From Pseudomonas graminis (GTDB lineage: Bacteria; Pseudomonadota; Gammaproteobacteria; Pseudomonadales; Pseudomonadaceae): a stretch of 64,000 nt of DNA. How positions within the stretch are numbered: the stretch's first letter is position 1; every line of letters begins with the position of its first letter. A program made the position numbers and the translations under genes. Of the stretch, positions 25,550 through 35,797 are shown piece after piece. The DNA is taken from the NCBI RefSeq assembly GCF_001705435.1, contig NZ_MDEN01000065.1, forward strand, positions 62,001 through 126,000. The letters run 5' to 3'. The notes below the pieces were generated by a model. It did not search any database and was not told where the DNA came from. It saw only the letters and a list, made by a program, of their open reading frames with translations.

Positions 25550-26776
25550 CTACACCCGCGTATCGACCGGCGTCCTGCGCGACAGCACCACCGCCAGCGT
25601 CAGCGCCGCCACCGACAACACTGCAGCGAAAAAGAAAATCCAGCCATAGCCCATGCCCAGCGCCACGGCACCCATCAGCGGTCCGGCAATGGCCAGCGCC
25701 AGGTCGAAGAACACCGCGTAAGCGCTGAGCCCGGCACCGCGACTGCTGTTGGGCACCTGCTTGATGGCTTCGACGCCCAGCGCGGGATAGACCAGCGACA
25801 GACCAAAACCGGTCAGCCCTGCGCCGATCAGGGCGAAGGTGGTGTCGGGTGCCAGCCAGAGCAGCAACAGACCCAGGGTTTCCACCGTGATGCAGACGAT
25901 CGCCGAGCGAAAGCCGCCAAAGCGGTTGATCGCGTTGATGAACAGCAAACGCGCGACGATGAAACAGATGCCGAACACCGTCAGGCACCAGGCCGCGCCT
26001 TCCCAGCCACGGGCCACGTAAAACAACGTGATGAACGTCGTCAGCGTGCCGTAGCCGATGGAGGACAGGGTCAGGCTCAGGCCAAACGGCGCCACCCGGC
26101 CGAACACCGAGAAGAACGGCAGGCGCTCGCCGCGCACCACCGGGATCGCCGTTTTGTTGCGGATCAACAGCAACGCCCCGGCCGCCAGGACGAACAGCAC
26201 CAACCCCAGGCTGGCAAAGCCCAGCGCCCCGACCATCACCACGCCAAGGGGAGCGCCAATGGCGATGGCGCCGTATGACGCAATGCCATTCCAGGAAATC
26301 GAGCGGGCGGTGTGCTCCGAACCGACCTGGCCGATGCACCAGCTGATGGTGCCCACGCCGATCAAGCCCTGGGACGCGCCGAGAAACAGGCGGGCGATGA
26401 TCAGGATTGTCAGGCTGACGTCTGCGAAACGCTCCAGGAGGATCGCCGCCAGGGTCAGCACGCCGCTCAACGCGATGCCGGACAGCCCGTAAACGATGGC
26501 GCGCTTGGTGCCGATGGTGTCGCAGATACGCCCGGCCACCGGGCGACTCAACAGCGTCGCCAGGTACTGCGCACCGATCACCAGCCCCGCGACCACCGCG
26601 CTGAAACCCAGCTGGTTGTGCACGTAACCGGGCATCACCGCGATGGGCAGACCGATGCACAGGAAGGCAATGAAGGTGTAGACGACGATGGAGATGATTT
26701 GCAGGGTGATCGCCATCGAACTGGCGTCGCTGGCAGGCGTGTTGACAGGCGAAACAGGCGGCTGGGCGGCAGACAT
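25550..26776 (-). CDS. MFS transporter, YhhS-like
   Basis: 408 aa, 12 membrane segments. The N-terminal helix IISIVVYTFIAFLCIGLPIAVMP, the loop RPVAGRICDTIGTKRAIVYG and GASQGLIGVGTISWCIGQVG match the YhhS/YfcJ branch (arabinose-efflux-permease-like proteins). Monocistronic with REPs on both sides. The substrate is unknown; members have been linked to efflux of small organic compounds. Confidence 0.87.
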   Translation of the reverse strand: MSAAQPPVSPVNTPASDASSMAITLQIISIVVYTFIAFLCIGLPIAVMPGYVHNQLGFSAVVAGLVIGAQYLATLLSRPVAGRICDTIGTKRAIVYGLSGIALSGVLTLAAILLERFADVSLTILIIARLFLGASQGLIGVGTISWCIGQVGSEHTARSISWNGIASYGAIAIGAPLGVVMVGALGFASLGLVLFVLAAGALLLIRNKTAIPVVRGERLPFFSVFGRVAPFGLSLTLSSIGYGTLTTFITLFYVARGWEGAAWCLTVFGICFIVARLLFINAINRFGGFRSAIVCITVETLGLLLLWLAPDTTFALIGAGLTGFGLSLVYPALGVEAIKQVPNSSRGAGLSAYAVFFDLALAIAGPLMGAVALGMGYGWIFFFAAVLSVAALTLAVVLSRRTPVDTRV

Positions 26777-26887
26777 GGGGACTCTTCGCTGGAGCGGTGG
26801 GAGTGCCGCATCATCGCCCGTGGGGTCGGGAAATGAAAGCTGGCTAACGGTTTTTATCCGGGGTCAGACGGCGGCCGGACTTGCCCG

Positions 26888-27023
26888 TTCCCGGCTGAAG
26901 CCGGTCCTACGAGTGTTCGCATTTGCCTTCGTAGGACCGGCTTTAGCCGGGAACGCGTCGGAGGTCACACCGCAGGATTGGCGGCGCCTGGCCTGGCGTC
27001 TTCCCGGCCAACGCCGGTCCCAC
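26888..27023. repeat. Three REP palindromes
   Basis: An inverted pair at ~26888-26910 and ~26930-26953 plus a degenerate copy at ~27001-27023 fill the gap between the MFS and ABC-F genes. Confidence 0.8.
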
Positions 27024-27029
27024 TGTCAC

Positions 27030-27058
27030 AAAAAAGCCCCGTCACGGTGGACGGGGCT
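27030..27058 (-). terminator. Rho-independent terminator of the ABC-F gene
   Basis: Minus strand: AGCCCCGT stem with ACGGGGCT and an 8-nt loop, followed by six T. It lies 40 bp after the stop. Confidence 0.9.
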
Positions 27059-27097
27059 CCCTGGTTTCAGCTTCACTCTGTCAGCGGATTGCCCTGA

Positions 27098-28684
27098 TCA
27101 GAACGCGACGCCCTGGCTGCGCAGGTAATCGTCGTAGGTGCCGCTGAAGTCGGTCACGCCACTTGGGCTCAACTCGATGATGCGGGTGGCCAGGGACGAT
27201 ACGAACTCGCGGTCGTGGCTGACGAAGATCAGCGTTCCCGGGTAGTTCTCCAGCGCCAGGTTCAGCGCCTCGATCGACTCCATGTCCAGGTGGTTGGTCG
27301 GCTCGTCCATGATCAGCACGTTCGGCTTCTGCAGGATCAGCTTGCCGAACAGCATGCGGCCTTGCTCACCACCGGAGATCACCTTGACCGACTTGAGGAT
27401 CTCGTCGTTGGAGAACAGCATCCGGCCCAGGGTGCCACGAATGACTTGTTCACCTTGAGTCCATTGGCCCATCCAGTCGAAGAGGGTGACATCGTCTTCG
27501 AAGTCGTGGGCGTGGTCCTGGGCGTAGTAACCCAGCTCTGCCGCATCGGTCCACTTGATCGTGCCGGCATCCGGGGTCAGTTCATTGACCAAGGTGCGCA
27601 GCAGGGTGGTTTTACCGATCCCGTTCGGGCCGATGATCGCAACGCGTTCGCCGGCTTCAACCTGGAAGCTGAAGTTCTTGAACAGTGGCTTGCCGTCGAA
27701 GCCTTTGGCCATTTGGTCAATGATGACCGCCTGACGGTGCAGCTTCTTGTTCTGATCAAAGCGGATGAACGGGCTGACGCGACTCGAAGGCTTGACCTCG
27801 GCCAGCTGGATCTTGTCGATCGCCTTGGCACGGGAGGTGGCCTGCTTGGCTTTCGAGGCGTTGGCCGAGAAGCGGCTGACGAACGACTGCAGCTCGGAAA
27901 TCTGGGCTTTCTTCTTGGCGTTGTCCGACAGCAACTGCTCGCGGGACTGGGTCGCCACGGTCATGTACTCGTCGTAGTTGCCCGGGAACAGACGCAGCTC
28001 GCCGTAATCCAGGTCAGCCATGTGGGTGCACACGCTGTTGAGGAAGTGACGGTCGTGAGAAATGATGATCATCAGGCTGGAGCGCTGGGTCAGGATGTTT
28101 TCCAGCCAGCGAATCGTGTTGATGTCCAGGTGGTTGGTTGGTTCGTCGAGCAACAGCACTTCAGGGTCGGAGAACAGCGCCTGGGCCAGCAATACGCGCA
28201 GTTTCCAGCCAGGGGAGACCTCGCTCATCGGGCCGAAGTGCTGCTCGATGCCGATGCCCAGACCGAGCAACAGCTCGCCGGCGCGGGATTCGGCGGTGTA
28301 GCCGTCCATTTCAGCAAATTCGGTTTCCAGCTCGGCCACGGCCATGCCGTCTTCTTCGGTCATTTCCGGCAGCGAATAGATGCGATCGCGCTCAGCCTTG
28401 ACCTTCCACAGCTCTTCGTGACCCATGATCACGGTGTCGATGACAGAGAAGTCTTCGTAGGCGAACTGGTCCTGACGCAATTTACCCAGGCGCACGTTCG
28501 GCTCGAGCATCACCTGGCCGCCGGACGGCTCCAGATCGCCGCCGAGGATCTTCATGAAGGTGGACTTGCCACAGCCATTGGCGCCGATGAGGCCATAGCG
28601 GTTGCCACCGCCGAATTTGACCGAAACGTTCTCGAACAGCGGCTTGGCGCCAAACTGCATGGTGATGTTAGCTGTGGAAATCAA
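27098..28684 (-). CDS. ybiT: ABC-F family ATPase (YbiT-like)
   Basis: 528 aa, starting at TTG 28684 (AGGA 8 nt upstream); no nearby ATG fits the N-terminus ISTANITMQFGAKPLFENV. Two ABC domains: Walker A GANGCGKST and GPNGIGKTT, signatures VSPGWKLRVLLAQAL and ISGGEQGRMLFGKL, and Walker B LLLDEPTNHLD and LIMDEPTNHLD. The inter-domain P-site linker region is rich in K/Q/S. No membrane part: ABC-F proteins act at the ribosome E site. YbiT-type members tune translation and stress tolerance. Monocistronic with its own terminator. Confidence 0.93.
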   Translation of the reverse strand: MISTANITMQFGAKPLFENVSVKFGGGNRYGLIGANGCGKSTFMKILGGDLEPSGGQVMLEPNVRLGKLRQDQFAYEDFSVIDTVIMGHEELWKVKAERDRIYSLPEMTEEDGMAVAELETEFAEMDGYTAESRAGELLLGLGIGIEQHFGPMSEVSPGWKLRVLLAQALFSDPEVLLLDEPTNHLDINTIRWLENILTQRSSLMIIISHDRHFLNSVCTHMADLDYGELRLFPGNYDEYMTVATQSREQLLSDNAKKKAQISELQSFVSRFSANASKAKQATSRAKAIDKIQLAEVKPSSRVSPFIRFDQNKKLHRQAVIIDQMAKGFDGKPLFKNFSFQVEAGERVAIIGPNGIGKTTLLRTLVNELTPDAGTIKWTDAAELGYYAQDHAHDFEDDVTLFDWMGQWTQGEQVIRGTLGRMLFSNDEILKSVKVISGGEQGRMLFGKLILQKPNVLIMDEPTNHLDMESIEALNLALENYPGTLIFVSHDREFVSSLATRIIELSPSGVTDFSGTYDDYLRSQGVAF

Positions 28685-29016
28685 TTGCTTATCCTGGATT
28701 GTTTACAAGGGGCTGATTGGCGATGGCCTTCGACGCCTGGTGGCGATTGCTCGTGATCCAACCAGCAGCCTGCACGTCACCGATGACGGCGACATGACCT
28801 GATGAAGATGGGTGAACGGGAGCAGCGTCCGATACGGGTTCAGCGGGTGACCGACCTGCATCGACCACGCTTGCTGTGCGCCGGAGGACGCACATGTCTG
28901 GGGCGCGCGCCGCGACCCCGTGAAAGGCTCAAGCGGCGCATGCGAATTCAAGGCGCGGCAGTGTAACACCGTCTTGGTTATCCACCTACCGCCGCTCGCC
29001 GGTGAGGATCACCGGA
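28685..29016. other. Intergenic region without recognised feature
   Basis: 332 bp between the ABC-F gene and the GAF gene. It must contain the ABC-F promoter. I see no convincing gene, REP or strong hairpin. Confidence 0.6.
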
Positions 29017-29547
29017 TCAGGCGTGCTCGACCTGCGTCCTTACTTTGTTCACCGTGCTGTAATGGGAGAACACGATGCAGCCGATCAGCCGGGAGAACAG
29101 GCCCAGGGTTTCGACGAGGTCCGGGCTTTCGAAGGTGCTGGCTTTGGAATCGAGCAGGCACAAGGCGCCGAACAGCTGGCCGTCGGGCAGGCTGATCGGC
29201 ACGCCGATGTAGCTCTCGATGGCGTATTGCTTGACCACCGGGCGACCCGCATAGCGCTCGCTCTGGCTGATGCTGGGGATGATCAGCGCTTTCGGGTTTG
29301 CGATCAGTTCGTTGCACAGCGTGGTTTCCAGCTCCAGCACTTCGCCTTCCTGGATGCCGATGTGAATCTCGTCATAAACCGCGCAGGCGACCCACTCGGA
29401 GTCGGTGAACTTGGCAATACCGGCAAAGCGCATGCCGGTCAGCCGCGTCACGAGCCTGAGGATATTCGTCGTCGCTTCAACCTCGGCGATCGCCGAACGC
29501 TCTGCGATGGTCAGCAAATCCGGGCAGAGCAGGGAATCCAAAGCCAT
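29017..29547 (-). CDS. GAF-domain protein
   Basis: 176 aa from ATG 29547, which has GGAG 6 nt upstream; longer frames to 29595 lack a ribosome site. A single GAF domain spans most of the chain: LLTIAERSAIAEVEATTNILRLV helix, ALIIPSISQSERYAGRPVVKQYAIESYIGVPI, then LPDGQLFGALCLLDSKA. The N-terminal MALDSLLCPDLLTIAERSA has one Cys that might matter for bilin or redox sensing, but this is open. No output domain; it may be a free sensor for a partner protein. Confidence 0.82.
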   Translation of the reverse strand: MALDSLLCPDLLTIAERSAIAEVEATTNILRLVTRLTGMRFAGIAKFTDSEWVACAVYDEIHIGIQEGEVLELETTLCNELIANPKALIIPSISQSERYAGRPVVKQYAIESYIGVPISLPDGQLFGALCLLDSKASTFESPDLVETLGLFSRLIGCIVFSHYSTVNKVRTQVEHA

Positions 29548-29699
29548 TGTCGGCTCCATGTCAACGTGGGGTGGCATACCCGGATGGGGCCACATATGTG
29601 GCGCAGATTAGCATTTTGTAGGGCAAGCGTATCTCCCGCTCGGCGCGCTGCGACCATTTGTCATGGGGGACCCCGAGTTAAAGGCGGGTGCGGCCGCTG

Positions 29700-31010
29700 T
29701 CAGAGCTGGTGGTTGAACCGCTGGACGGCACCCACCACCTGACGCGCGCCTTCCTGGATCTCAACGATCACGCTGCCGGCCTGGTTGGCCAGCGACAGGC
29801 CTTGCTCCGCCTGGGCGCGGGTGCTGCCCATGTCCTTGACCACATCATCCACCAGTTTCTGGTTCTGCTGCACCACCGCGACAATCTCTTCGGTCGCCGT
29901 GCTGGTGCGTCCGGCCAGCTGACGCACTTCATCGGCCACCACGGCGAACCCCCGGCCCTGTTCGCCGGCACGGGCGGCTTCGATGGCGGCGTTGAGGGCG
30001 AGCAAGTTGGTCTGTTGGGCGATGCCGCCGATGGTTTGCACGATGGTGCTGATCAGCAACGACTGCTTGCCCAGCGCTTCCATGCCATGGGAGGCAGAGA
30101 GCATCTGGTCGGCGATGCCGTTCATGGTTTCCACGGTGTTGTTGATCACCGCTGCCCCGCGCTGCGCCGAGACGTCGGTGCGCTGGGAGATCTCGAAGGC
30201 TGTGCCGGCCGCGACGCTGATTTCGGCTTCGCGACGTACCTGATCGGTAATGACAGTGGCGAATTTCACCACCTTGTAAAGCTTGCCCTGGGTGTCGTGG
30301 ACCGGGTTGTAGGTCGCTTCCAGCCACACGTCCTCGCCACGGCTGTTGATGCGTTTGAACCGGTCGGCCACGAAGTCGCCGTTGTTCAGGCGTTTCCAGA
30401 ACGCTTTGTAGTCTTCGGTGGCGGCGAATTTCGGGTCACAGAACAGGCTGTGGTGCTTGCCGAGAATCTGATCCTGGCTGTAGCCCATTTCCTGGAGGAA
30501 GGACTGGTTAGCCTTCAGCACGTGGCCGCCGAGGTCGAATTCGATGACCGCTGTCGAGCGCAGCAGGGCGTTGATGAACGACTCGTTTTCCCGGGCCTTG
30601 TTGACTTCGGCGGTGACGTTGGTGGCCAGACATTTGAGGGCGGCCACACGGCCCTGATCATCCTTCAGCGGCGACCACGTGGCGTGAATCCAGATCAGCG
30701 AACCGCCTTTGCTGATGAAGCGGTAGTCGTCGGTCACCGCAGTGCCGTTGACGGCCGCTAATTTGAAGTCGCGGAAGCACGGCAGGGTTGCGACGTAGGT
30801 CGGAATGAACGCCGCCATGGGCTGGCCAACCAGCTCGTCATGGGAGTAACCGATGGCTGCGCAGAATTTGCTGTTTGCGTCCGTGATGCGCAGGTCGGCA
30901 TCCACGGTCAGCGACAGCATTTGCTGCATGAGGGCGTCGTGAAAATTTTTCAGCGCGACCAGCTCCGAGCTCAGAGTGGACATTTGCTTTTTGATTTTGG
31001 AATTAAACAT
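29700..31010 (-). CDS. Soluble PAS-PAS methyl-accepting chemotaxis protein (Aer-like/BdlA-like)
   Basis: 436 aa from ATG 31010 behind GGAGCGGCAG. Two PAS domains (residues ~33-145 and ~155-270; the second starts at LRSTAVIEFDLGGHVLKANQSF). A short MCP signalling domain follows, with the hairpin tip IGGIAQQTNLLALNAAIEAARAGEQGRGFAVVADEVRQLA. No transmembrane or HAMP segment, so it is a cytoplasmic sensor. The layout matches P. aeruginosa BdlA and related Aer-like receptors that link redox or nutrient state to chemotaxis or biofilm dispersal. The protein ends at the GAVQRFNHQL tail, with no CheR-tethering pentapeptide. Confidence 0.9.
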   Translation of the reverse strand: MFNSKIKKQMSTLSSELVALKNFHDALMQQMLSLTVDADLRITDANSKFCAAIGYSHDELVGQPMAAFIPTYVATLPCFRDFKLAAVNGTAVTDDYRFISKGGSLIWIHATWSPLKDDQGRVAALKCLATNVTAEVNKARENESFINALLRSTAVIEFDLGGHVLKANQSFLQEMGYSQDQILGKHHSLFCDPKFAATEDYKAFWKRLNNGDFVADRFKRINSRGEDVWLEATYNPVHDTQGKLYKVVKFATVITDQVRREAEISVAAGTAFEISQRTDVSAQRGAAVINNTVETMNGIADQMLSASHGMEALGKQSLLISTIVQTIGGIAQQTNLLALNAAIEAARAGEQGRGFAVVADEVRQLAGRTSTATEEIVAVVQQNQKLVDDVVKDMGSTRAQAEQGLSLANQAGSVIVEIQEGARQVVGAVQRFNHQL

Positions 31011-31135
31011 CTGCCGCTCCTTGGATATGCTCACTTAACTGTCGGCGTTCGGATGCCGAAATTAAGCCCGGTCGTCAGAATGTTTATAGATCAGGCAGGG
31101 AGAAAAGGAGGGGGGCGGGAGGAATTTTGGGCAAG

Positions 31136-31162
31136 AAAAAGCCCGCGATGGGGGGTGCGGGC
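31136..31162 (-). terminator. Rho-independent terminator of the Nudix gene
   Basis: Minus strand GCCCGC stem with GCGGGC followed by five T, 78 bp after the Nudix stop. Confidence 0.85.
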
Positions 31163-31239
31163 TTAAAGTCAGTCTTGGAGGAGCAAGTGAAGAGTATCGC
31201 CCCCGATGTGAAAAACCTGTGAACGCCTCTCAACAACAC

Positions 31240-31608
31240 TTAATAAATGGCGTTGGTCAGAAAAGCCTTCACGATGGACTTCGCCGCTGGGCTGACTTTC
31301 TGGTCGCCCAGCTCTTTGCTGGTGAACCACTTGCAGTCGGCAATTTCGTTGTGGGGGGCAGGGGTGGCGATCATCGTCACCGACACTTCGAACACGTGAT
31401 GCAACACGGCACCGCCCTCATAGCGAGTGATGTACGCCAGGTCTTCCAGGATCAGACCGGTCTCTTCACGTAATTCGCGCGCAGCGGCCTGCGCAGGCGA
31501 TTCATCGGCTTCGACTTTGCCGCCGGGAAGGTTCCACCGGGCGTTGGATTTGCGCACGTAAAGGATCTGGTTGTCCCTGCGGCAGATGACTGTGGCTCGC
31601 TGTTTCAT
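31240..31608 (-). CDS. Nudix hydrolase
   Basis: 122 aa from MKQRATVICRRDNQ (ATG 31608, GGAGGAA upstream). A complete Nudix box, GGKVEADESPAQAAARELREETGL, lies at residues ~31-54. Nudix enzymes hydrolyse nucleoside diphosphates linked to other groups. The short length and the W-F-T-S-KEL segment resemble MutT/YfcD-like housekeeping proteins. Single gene with its own terminator. Confidence 0.88.
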   Translation of the reverse strand: MKQRATVICRRDNQILYVRKSNARWNLPGGKVEADESPAQAAARELREETGLILEDLAYITRYEGGAVLHHVFEVSVTMIATPAPHNEIADCKWFTSKELGDQKVSPAAKSIVKAFLTNAIY

Positions 31609-31623
31609 TGGGGGTTCCTCCAC

Positions 31624-32109
31624 CGTACAACCCGTAAAAGTGCCGCCGTCCCTGGGTATTCACGCGGCTGTCATAAAAGCTTCATAAAGACGTTTGAAGC
31701 AGTAACGGTGCCAATGTTCCCTTCATCCTCCTGAATCGGCCGGTATTAAGAAAACCATAGCTCGATTGAGGGGTGTGTCGGGATAACCAGCCAGACGGTG
31801 TCTTGTTCAGCCTGATGGGCGGGGTGCCAACATGAACCAATATGCCACTACTTAACCAACGCGCTGATTGGGTTCTTTGGCGGGCGGATCGTGCCCTTGG
31901 CGCGATGAACGGTCTTGGCACGCAAACCGTGATGCGCGTTATTGGCGCGGAGTGCACGCCGATGGGGCCCTGTGCGCACTGTGTGGGGTGATCCGTAGCG
32001 CGGAGTCTGGTCAGCCCGCGTGGCGTTTCGACCTGCACGCACCTGGATTTCAACCCATGTGATTGAAAACACCGGTGATTCTCGCCGCTTCTTTTACCGC
32101 CTGACTCTG
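31624..32109. other. Intergenic region, no gene recognised
   Basis: ~490 bp between the Nudix gene and the sigma-54 promoter of the ABC operon. It probably holds activator sites for that promoter. Open frames here have poor codon use and no ribosome site. A remnant cannot be excluded. Confidence 0.55.
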
Positions 32110-32125
32110 TGGCACACTTTCTGCT
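32110..32125 (+). promoter_or_regulatory. Sigma-54 (RpoN) -24/-12 promoter
   Basis: TGGCACACTTTCTGCT has GG-N10-GC spacing and the TGGCAC -24 element; 68 bp upstream of the binding-protein start. It fits the nitrogen-type role of the polar amino-acid transporter operon. Confidence 0.7.
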
Positions 32126-32192
32126 GTCTATTCCGTTGTGGCAAACAAGGTTCCGCTATAGCGGAATAAATACAACCGGCGGAGTTTCTCTC

Positions 32193-33041
32193 ATGCGGCG
32201 CGGATCCCTTTCTTTGAAAGCTTGTGCATTGGCCCTGATAACGGCAGCAACGTTGGCAACGACGGCCTATGCCGCCGACAGCAAGCTGGACAACGTCCTG
32301 CAGCGCGGCCATCTCATCGTGGGTACCGGGAGCACCAATGCCCCTTGGCACTTTCAGGGTGCGGACGGCAAGTTGCAGGGTTTTGATATCGACATCGCGC
32401 GCATCGTCGCCAAGGGCTTGTTTAATGATCCGAGCAAGGTCGAGTTTGTCGTGCAGTCCTCCGACGCGCGAATTCCGAACCTGCTGACGGATAAAGTCGA
32501 CATGAGCTGCCAGTTCATCACGGTGACTGCCAGCCGCGCCCAGCAGGTGGAGTTCACGCTGCCTTATTACCGCGAAGGCGTGGCGCTGCTGCTGCCGAGC
32601 AACAGCAAGTACAAGGAAATCGACGACCTGAAAGGCGCGGGTGATGGCGTCACCGTTGCCGTGCTGCAGAACGTCTACGCCGAAGAGCTGGTGCATCAGG
32701 CGCTGCCCAAGGCGAAAGTCGACCAGTACGACAGCGTCGACCTGATGTACCAGGCCATCAACTCCGGTCGCGCCGATGCGGCGGCCACCGATCAGTCGTC
32801 GGTGAAATACCTGATGGTGCAGAACCCCGGTCGCTATCGTTCGCCCGCGTTCGCCTGGAGCCCGCAAACCTACGCGTGCGCCGTCAAACGTGGCGATCAG
32901 GACTGGCTGAACTTCGTCAACACCGCTCTGCATGAAGCCATGACCGGCGTTGAATTCCCGATGTACGCCGAGTCGTTCAAGAAGTGGTTCGGCGTGGACC
33001 TGCCGACCCCGGCGATCGGTTTCCCGATGGAATACAAATAA
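32193..33041 (+). CDS. Polar amino-acid ABC transporter substrate-binding protein
   Basis: 282 aa from ATG 32193 (GGAG 10 nt upstream) with a signal peptide ending TTAYAADS (cleavage after YAA). SBP family 3: LIVGTGSTNAPWHFQGADGKLQGFDIDIARIVAKGLF in lobe 1, DKVDMSCQFITVTASRAQQVEFTLPYY, and the DLMYQAINSGRADAAATDQ hinge half. It delivers a polar (possibly D-) amino acid to the two permeases downstream. First gene of a sigma-54-driven operon. Confidence 0.9.
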   Translation: MRRGSLSLKACALALITAATLATTAYAADSKLDNVLQRGHLIVGTGSTNAPWHFQGADGKLQGFDIDIARIVAKGLFNDPSKVEFVVQSSDARIPNLLTDKVDMSCQFITVTASRAQQVEFTLPYYREGVALLLPSNSKYKEIDDLKGAGDGVTVAVLQNVYAEELVHQALPKAKVDQYDSVDLMYQAINSGRADAAATDQSSVKYLMVQNPGRYRSPAFAWSPQTYACAVKRGDQDWLNFVNTALHEAMTGVEFPMYAESFKKWFGVDLPTPAIGFPMEYK

Positions 33042-33116
33042 CCCGCGCCGCTCGCGTCGCCCACTGAAGGGGGCGGGGACGGCCGTGATGCCGTCCCGCC
33101 CCAGGTACTGCTGACC

Positions 33117-33779
33117 ATGAATTATCAGCTGAATTTTGCAGCGGTCTGGCGGGATTTCCCCAGTCTGCTGGCAGGGCTGGGGCTCGGCCTGGAACTGGCC
33201 CTGATTTCCATCGCCATCGGTTGCGTCATCGGCATGCTGGCAGCATTCGCGATGCTGTCCCGCTACCGCGCCCTGCGGATCGTCGCGTCGATTTACGTGA
33301 CCGTGGTGCGCAACACGCCGATTCTGGTGCTGATCCTGTTGATTTACTTTGCCATGCCCAGCCTGGGCATTCGTCTGGACAAGATCCCGTCGTTCATCGT
33401 CACCCTGTCGCTGTATGCCGGGGCGTATCTGACCGAAGTGTTCCGCGCTGGCCTGCTGAGCATCCACAAGGGCCAGCGCGAAGCGGGGCTGGCGATCGGC
33501 CTCGGCGAATGGCAGGTGCGCGCGTACATCGTCGTGCCGGTGATGTTGCGCAACGTGCTGCCGGCGCTGTCGAACAACTTCATTTCGCTGTTCAAGGACA
33601 CGTCGCTGGCCGCTGCCATCGCGGTGCCGGAACTGACCTATTACGCGCGCAAGATCAACGTCGAGAGCTACCGGGTGATTGAAACCTGGCTGGTGACCAC
33701 GGCGCTGTACGTCGCCGCCTGTTACCTCATTGCCATGCTGCTGCGTTACCTCGAGCAGCGTCTGGCGATTCGCCGCTAG
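33117..33779 (+). CDS. Amino-acid ABC transporter permease 1 (HisM/GlnP family)
   Basis: 220 aa, five to six membrane helices. The coupling loop EAGLAIGLGEWQVRAYIVVPVMLRNVLPALSNNF (EAA motif) lies near residues 120-155. It pairs with the next permease as a heterodimer; 12 bp separates the two genes. Confidence 0.92.
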   Translation: MNYQLNFAAVWRDFPSLLAGLGLGLELALISIAIGCVIGMLAAFAMLSRYRALRIVASIYVTVVRNTPILVLILLIYFAMPSLGIRLDKIPSFIVTLSLYAGAYLTEVFRAGLLSIHKGQREAGLAIGLGEWQVRAYIVVPVMLRNVLPALSNNFISLFKDTSLAAAIAVPELTYYARKINVESYRVIETWLVTTALYVAACYLIAMLLRYLEQRLAIRR

Positions 33780-33791
33780 GAGGCCCGGACC

Positions 33792-34450
33792 ATGTACGAA
33801 CAACCCAGTTGGTTGCATGAATTGTGGGTCGCGCGGGAAGCGCTGTGGGCCGGGTTTCTCACCAGTGTCCAGTGCGCGGGCCTGGCGATCGTGTTCGGGA
33901 CGGTGATCGGCGTATTTGCCGGGCTGATCCTGACCTACGGCAAATGGTGGGCGCGCCTCCCGTTTCGCGCCTACGTGGATCTGATTCGCGGCACGCCCGT
34001 GTTTGTGCTGGTGCTGGCCTGCTTTTACATGGCGCCAGCGTTGGGCTGGCAGATCGGCGCGTTTCAGGCCGGTGCGCTGGGGTTGACGCTGTTTTGCGGC
34101 TCCCACGTCGCCGAGATCGTGCGCGGTGCCTTGCAGGCCATCCCGCGCGGGCAGCTGGAAGCCGGCAAGGCCATCGGCCTGACGTTCCCCCAGTCCCTCA
34201 GCTATGTGTTGCTGCCCCAGGCATTGCGGCAGATCTTGCCGACCTGGGTTAATTCCTCGACGGAGATCGTCAAGGCCTCGACCCTGCTCTCGGTGATCGG
34301 CGTGGCCGAGCTGTTGCTCAGCACCCAGCAGGTCATCGCGCGCAATTTCATGACCCTTGAGTTTTACCTGTTCGCCGGCTTTCTCTTCTTCGTCATCAAC
34401 TACGCCATCGAGCTTCTTGGGCGGCAAATCGAAAAACGGGTGGCCTTGCC

Positions 34451-34454
<4 letters not shown>
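33792..34454 (+). CDS. Amino-acid ABC transporter permease 2 (HisQ/GlnP family)
   Basis: 220 aa, AGGAGGCCCGGACC before ATG. The EAA loop is LEAGKAIGLTFPQSLSYVLLPQALRQILPTWVNS. The stop overlaps the ATPase start as ATGA. Same length as permease 1, consistent with an ancient duplication. Confidence 0.92.
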
Positions 34455-35242
<788 letters not shown>

Positions 35243-35266
35243 GACGCTCACTCAAAGGAGATTTTC

Positions 35267-35653
35267 ATGAGCATTACTCGTTACGGCGCCGGCAGTACCG
35301 CAGGTGGCGGCCAGCCACGTCCATTCGCCCGCGCCGTCGAAGCCGATGGCTGGCTGCATGTGTCGGGTCAGGTGCCGGCCGAAAACGGTGAGATCATCAA
35401 CGGCGGGATCGTCGAGCAGACCCACAAGACCCTGCAGAACCTGGTGGCGATTCTGACCGAGGCCGGCTACGGCCTGGAGGACGTGGTGCGCGTCGGCGTG
35501 TGGCTGGAAGACCCGCGTGATTTCTGGAGCTTCAACAAGGTTTTCGGCGAGTACTTCTCCCCGGAACACGCCCCGGCCCGCGCCTGCGTGCAGGCCAGCA
35601 TGATGGTCGACTGCAAGGTCGAGATCGATTGCATTGCCTACAAGAAGAAGTAG
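35267..35653 (+). CDS. RidA/YjgF-family enamine/imine deaminase
   Basis: 128 aa with AAAGGAG upstream. Rid-family residues include the substrate-carboxylate Arg (R105 in HAPARACVQAS) and the C-terminal VDCKVEIDCIAYKKK. RidA proteins hydrolyse reactive enamines such as 2-aminoacrylate released by PLP dehydratases. A D-serine-dehydratase-type PLP enzyme lies in the same cluster, so the pairing is functionally sensible. Confidence 0.9.
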   Translation: MSITRYGAGSTAGGGQPRPFARAVEADGWLHVSGQVPAENGEIINGGIVEQTHKTLQNLVAILTEAGYGLEDVVRVGVWLEDPRDFWSFNKVFGEYFSPEHAPARACVQASMMVDCKVEIDCIAYKKK

Positions 35654-35663
35654 GGAGCAGGGG

Positions 35664-35735
35664 CAAGCTGCAAGCTGCAAGTCGGGATCGCGCTGATGCA
35701 ACACTTGCCTCTTGAAGCTTGCAGCTCAATTGCCT
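35664..35735. repeat. Inverted repeat of AAGCTGCAAGC type
   Basis: GCAAGCTGCAAGCTGCAAG and, ~35 bp on, CTTGAAGCTTGCAGCT form imperfect inverted arms in the 144-bp gap between ridA and the iclR gene. It could form a long stem in RNA. Confidence 0.6.
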
Positions 35736-35797
35736 ACCCCATTTTTAAAGGCTGAAGGCGCTTTTGCATCCGCGCCGTTTAGCTTGGAGTTGCTCTT

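Noticed and set aside
31682..32053. 123-codon minus-strand frame in the gap before the importer operon
   Set aside because: No ribosome site, poor codon use, no family features.
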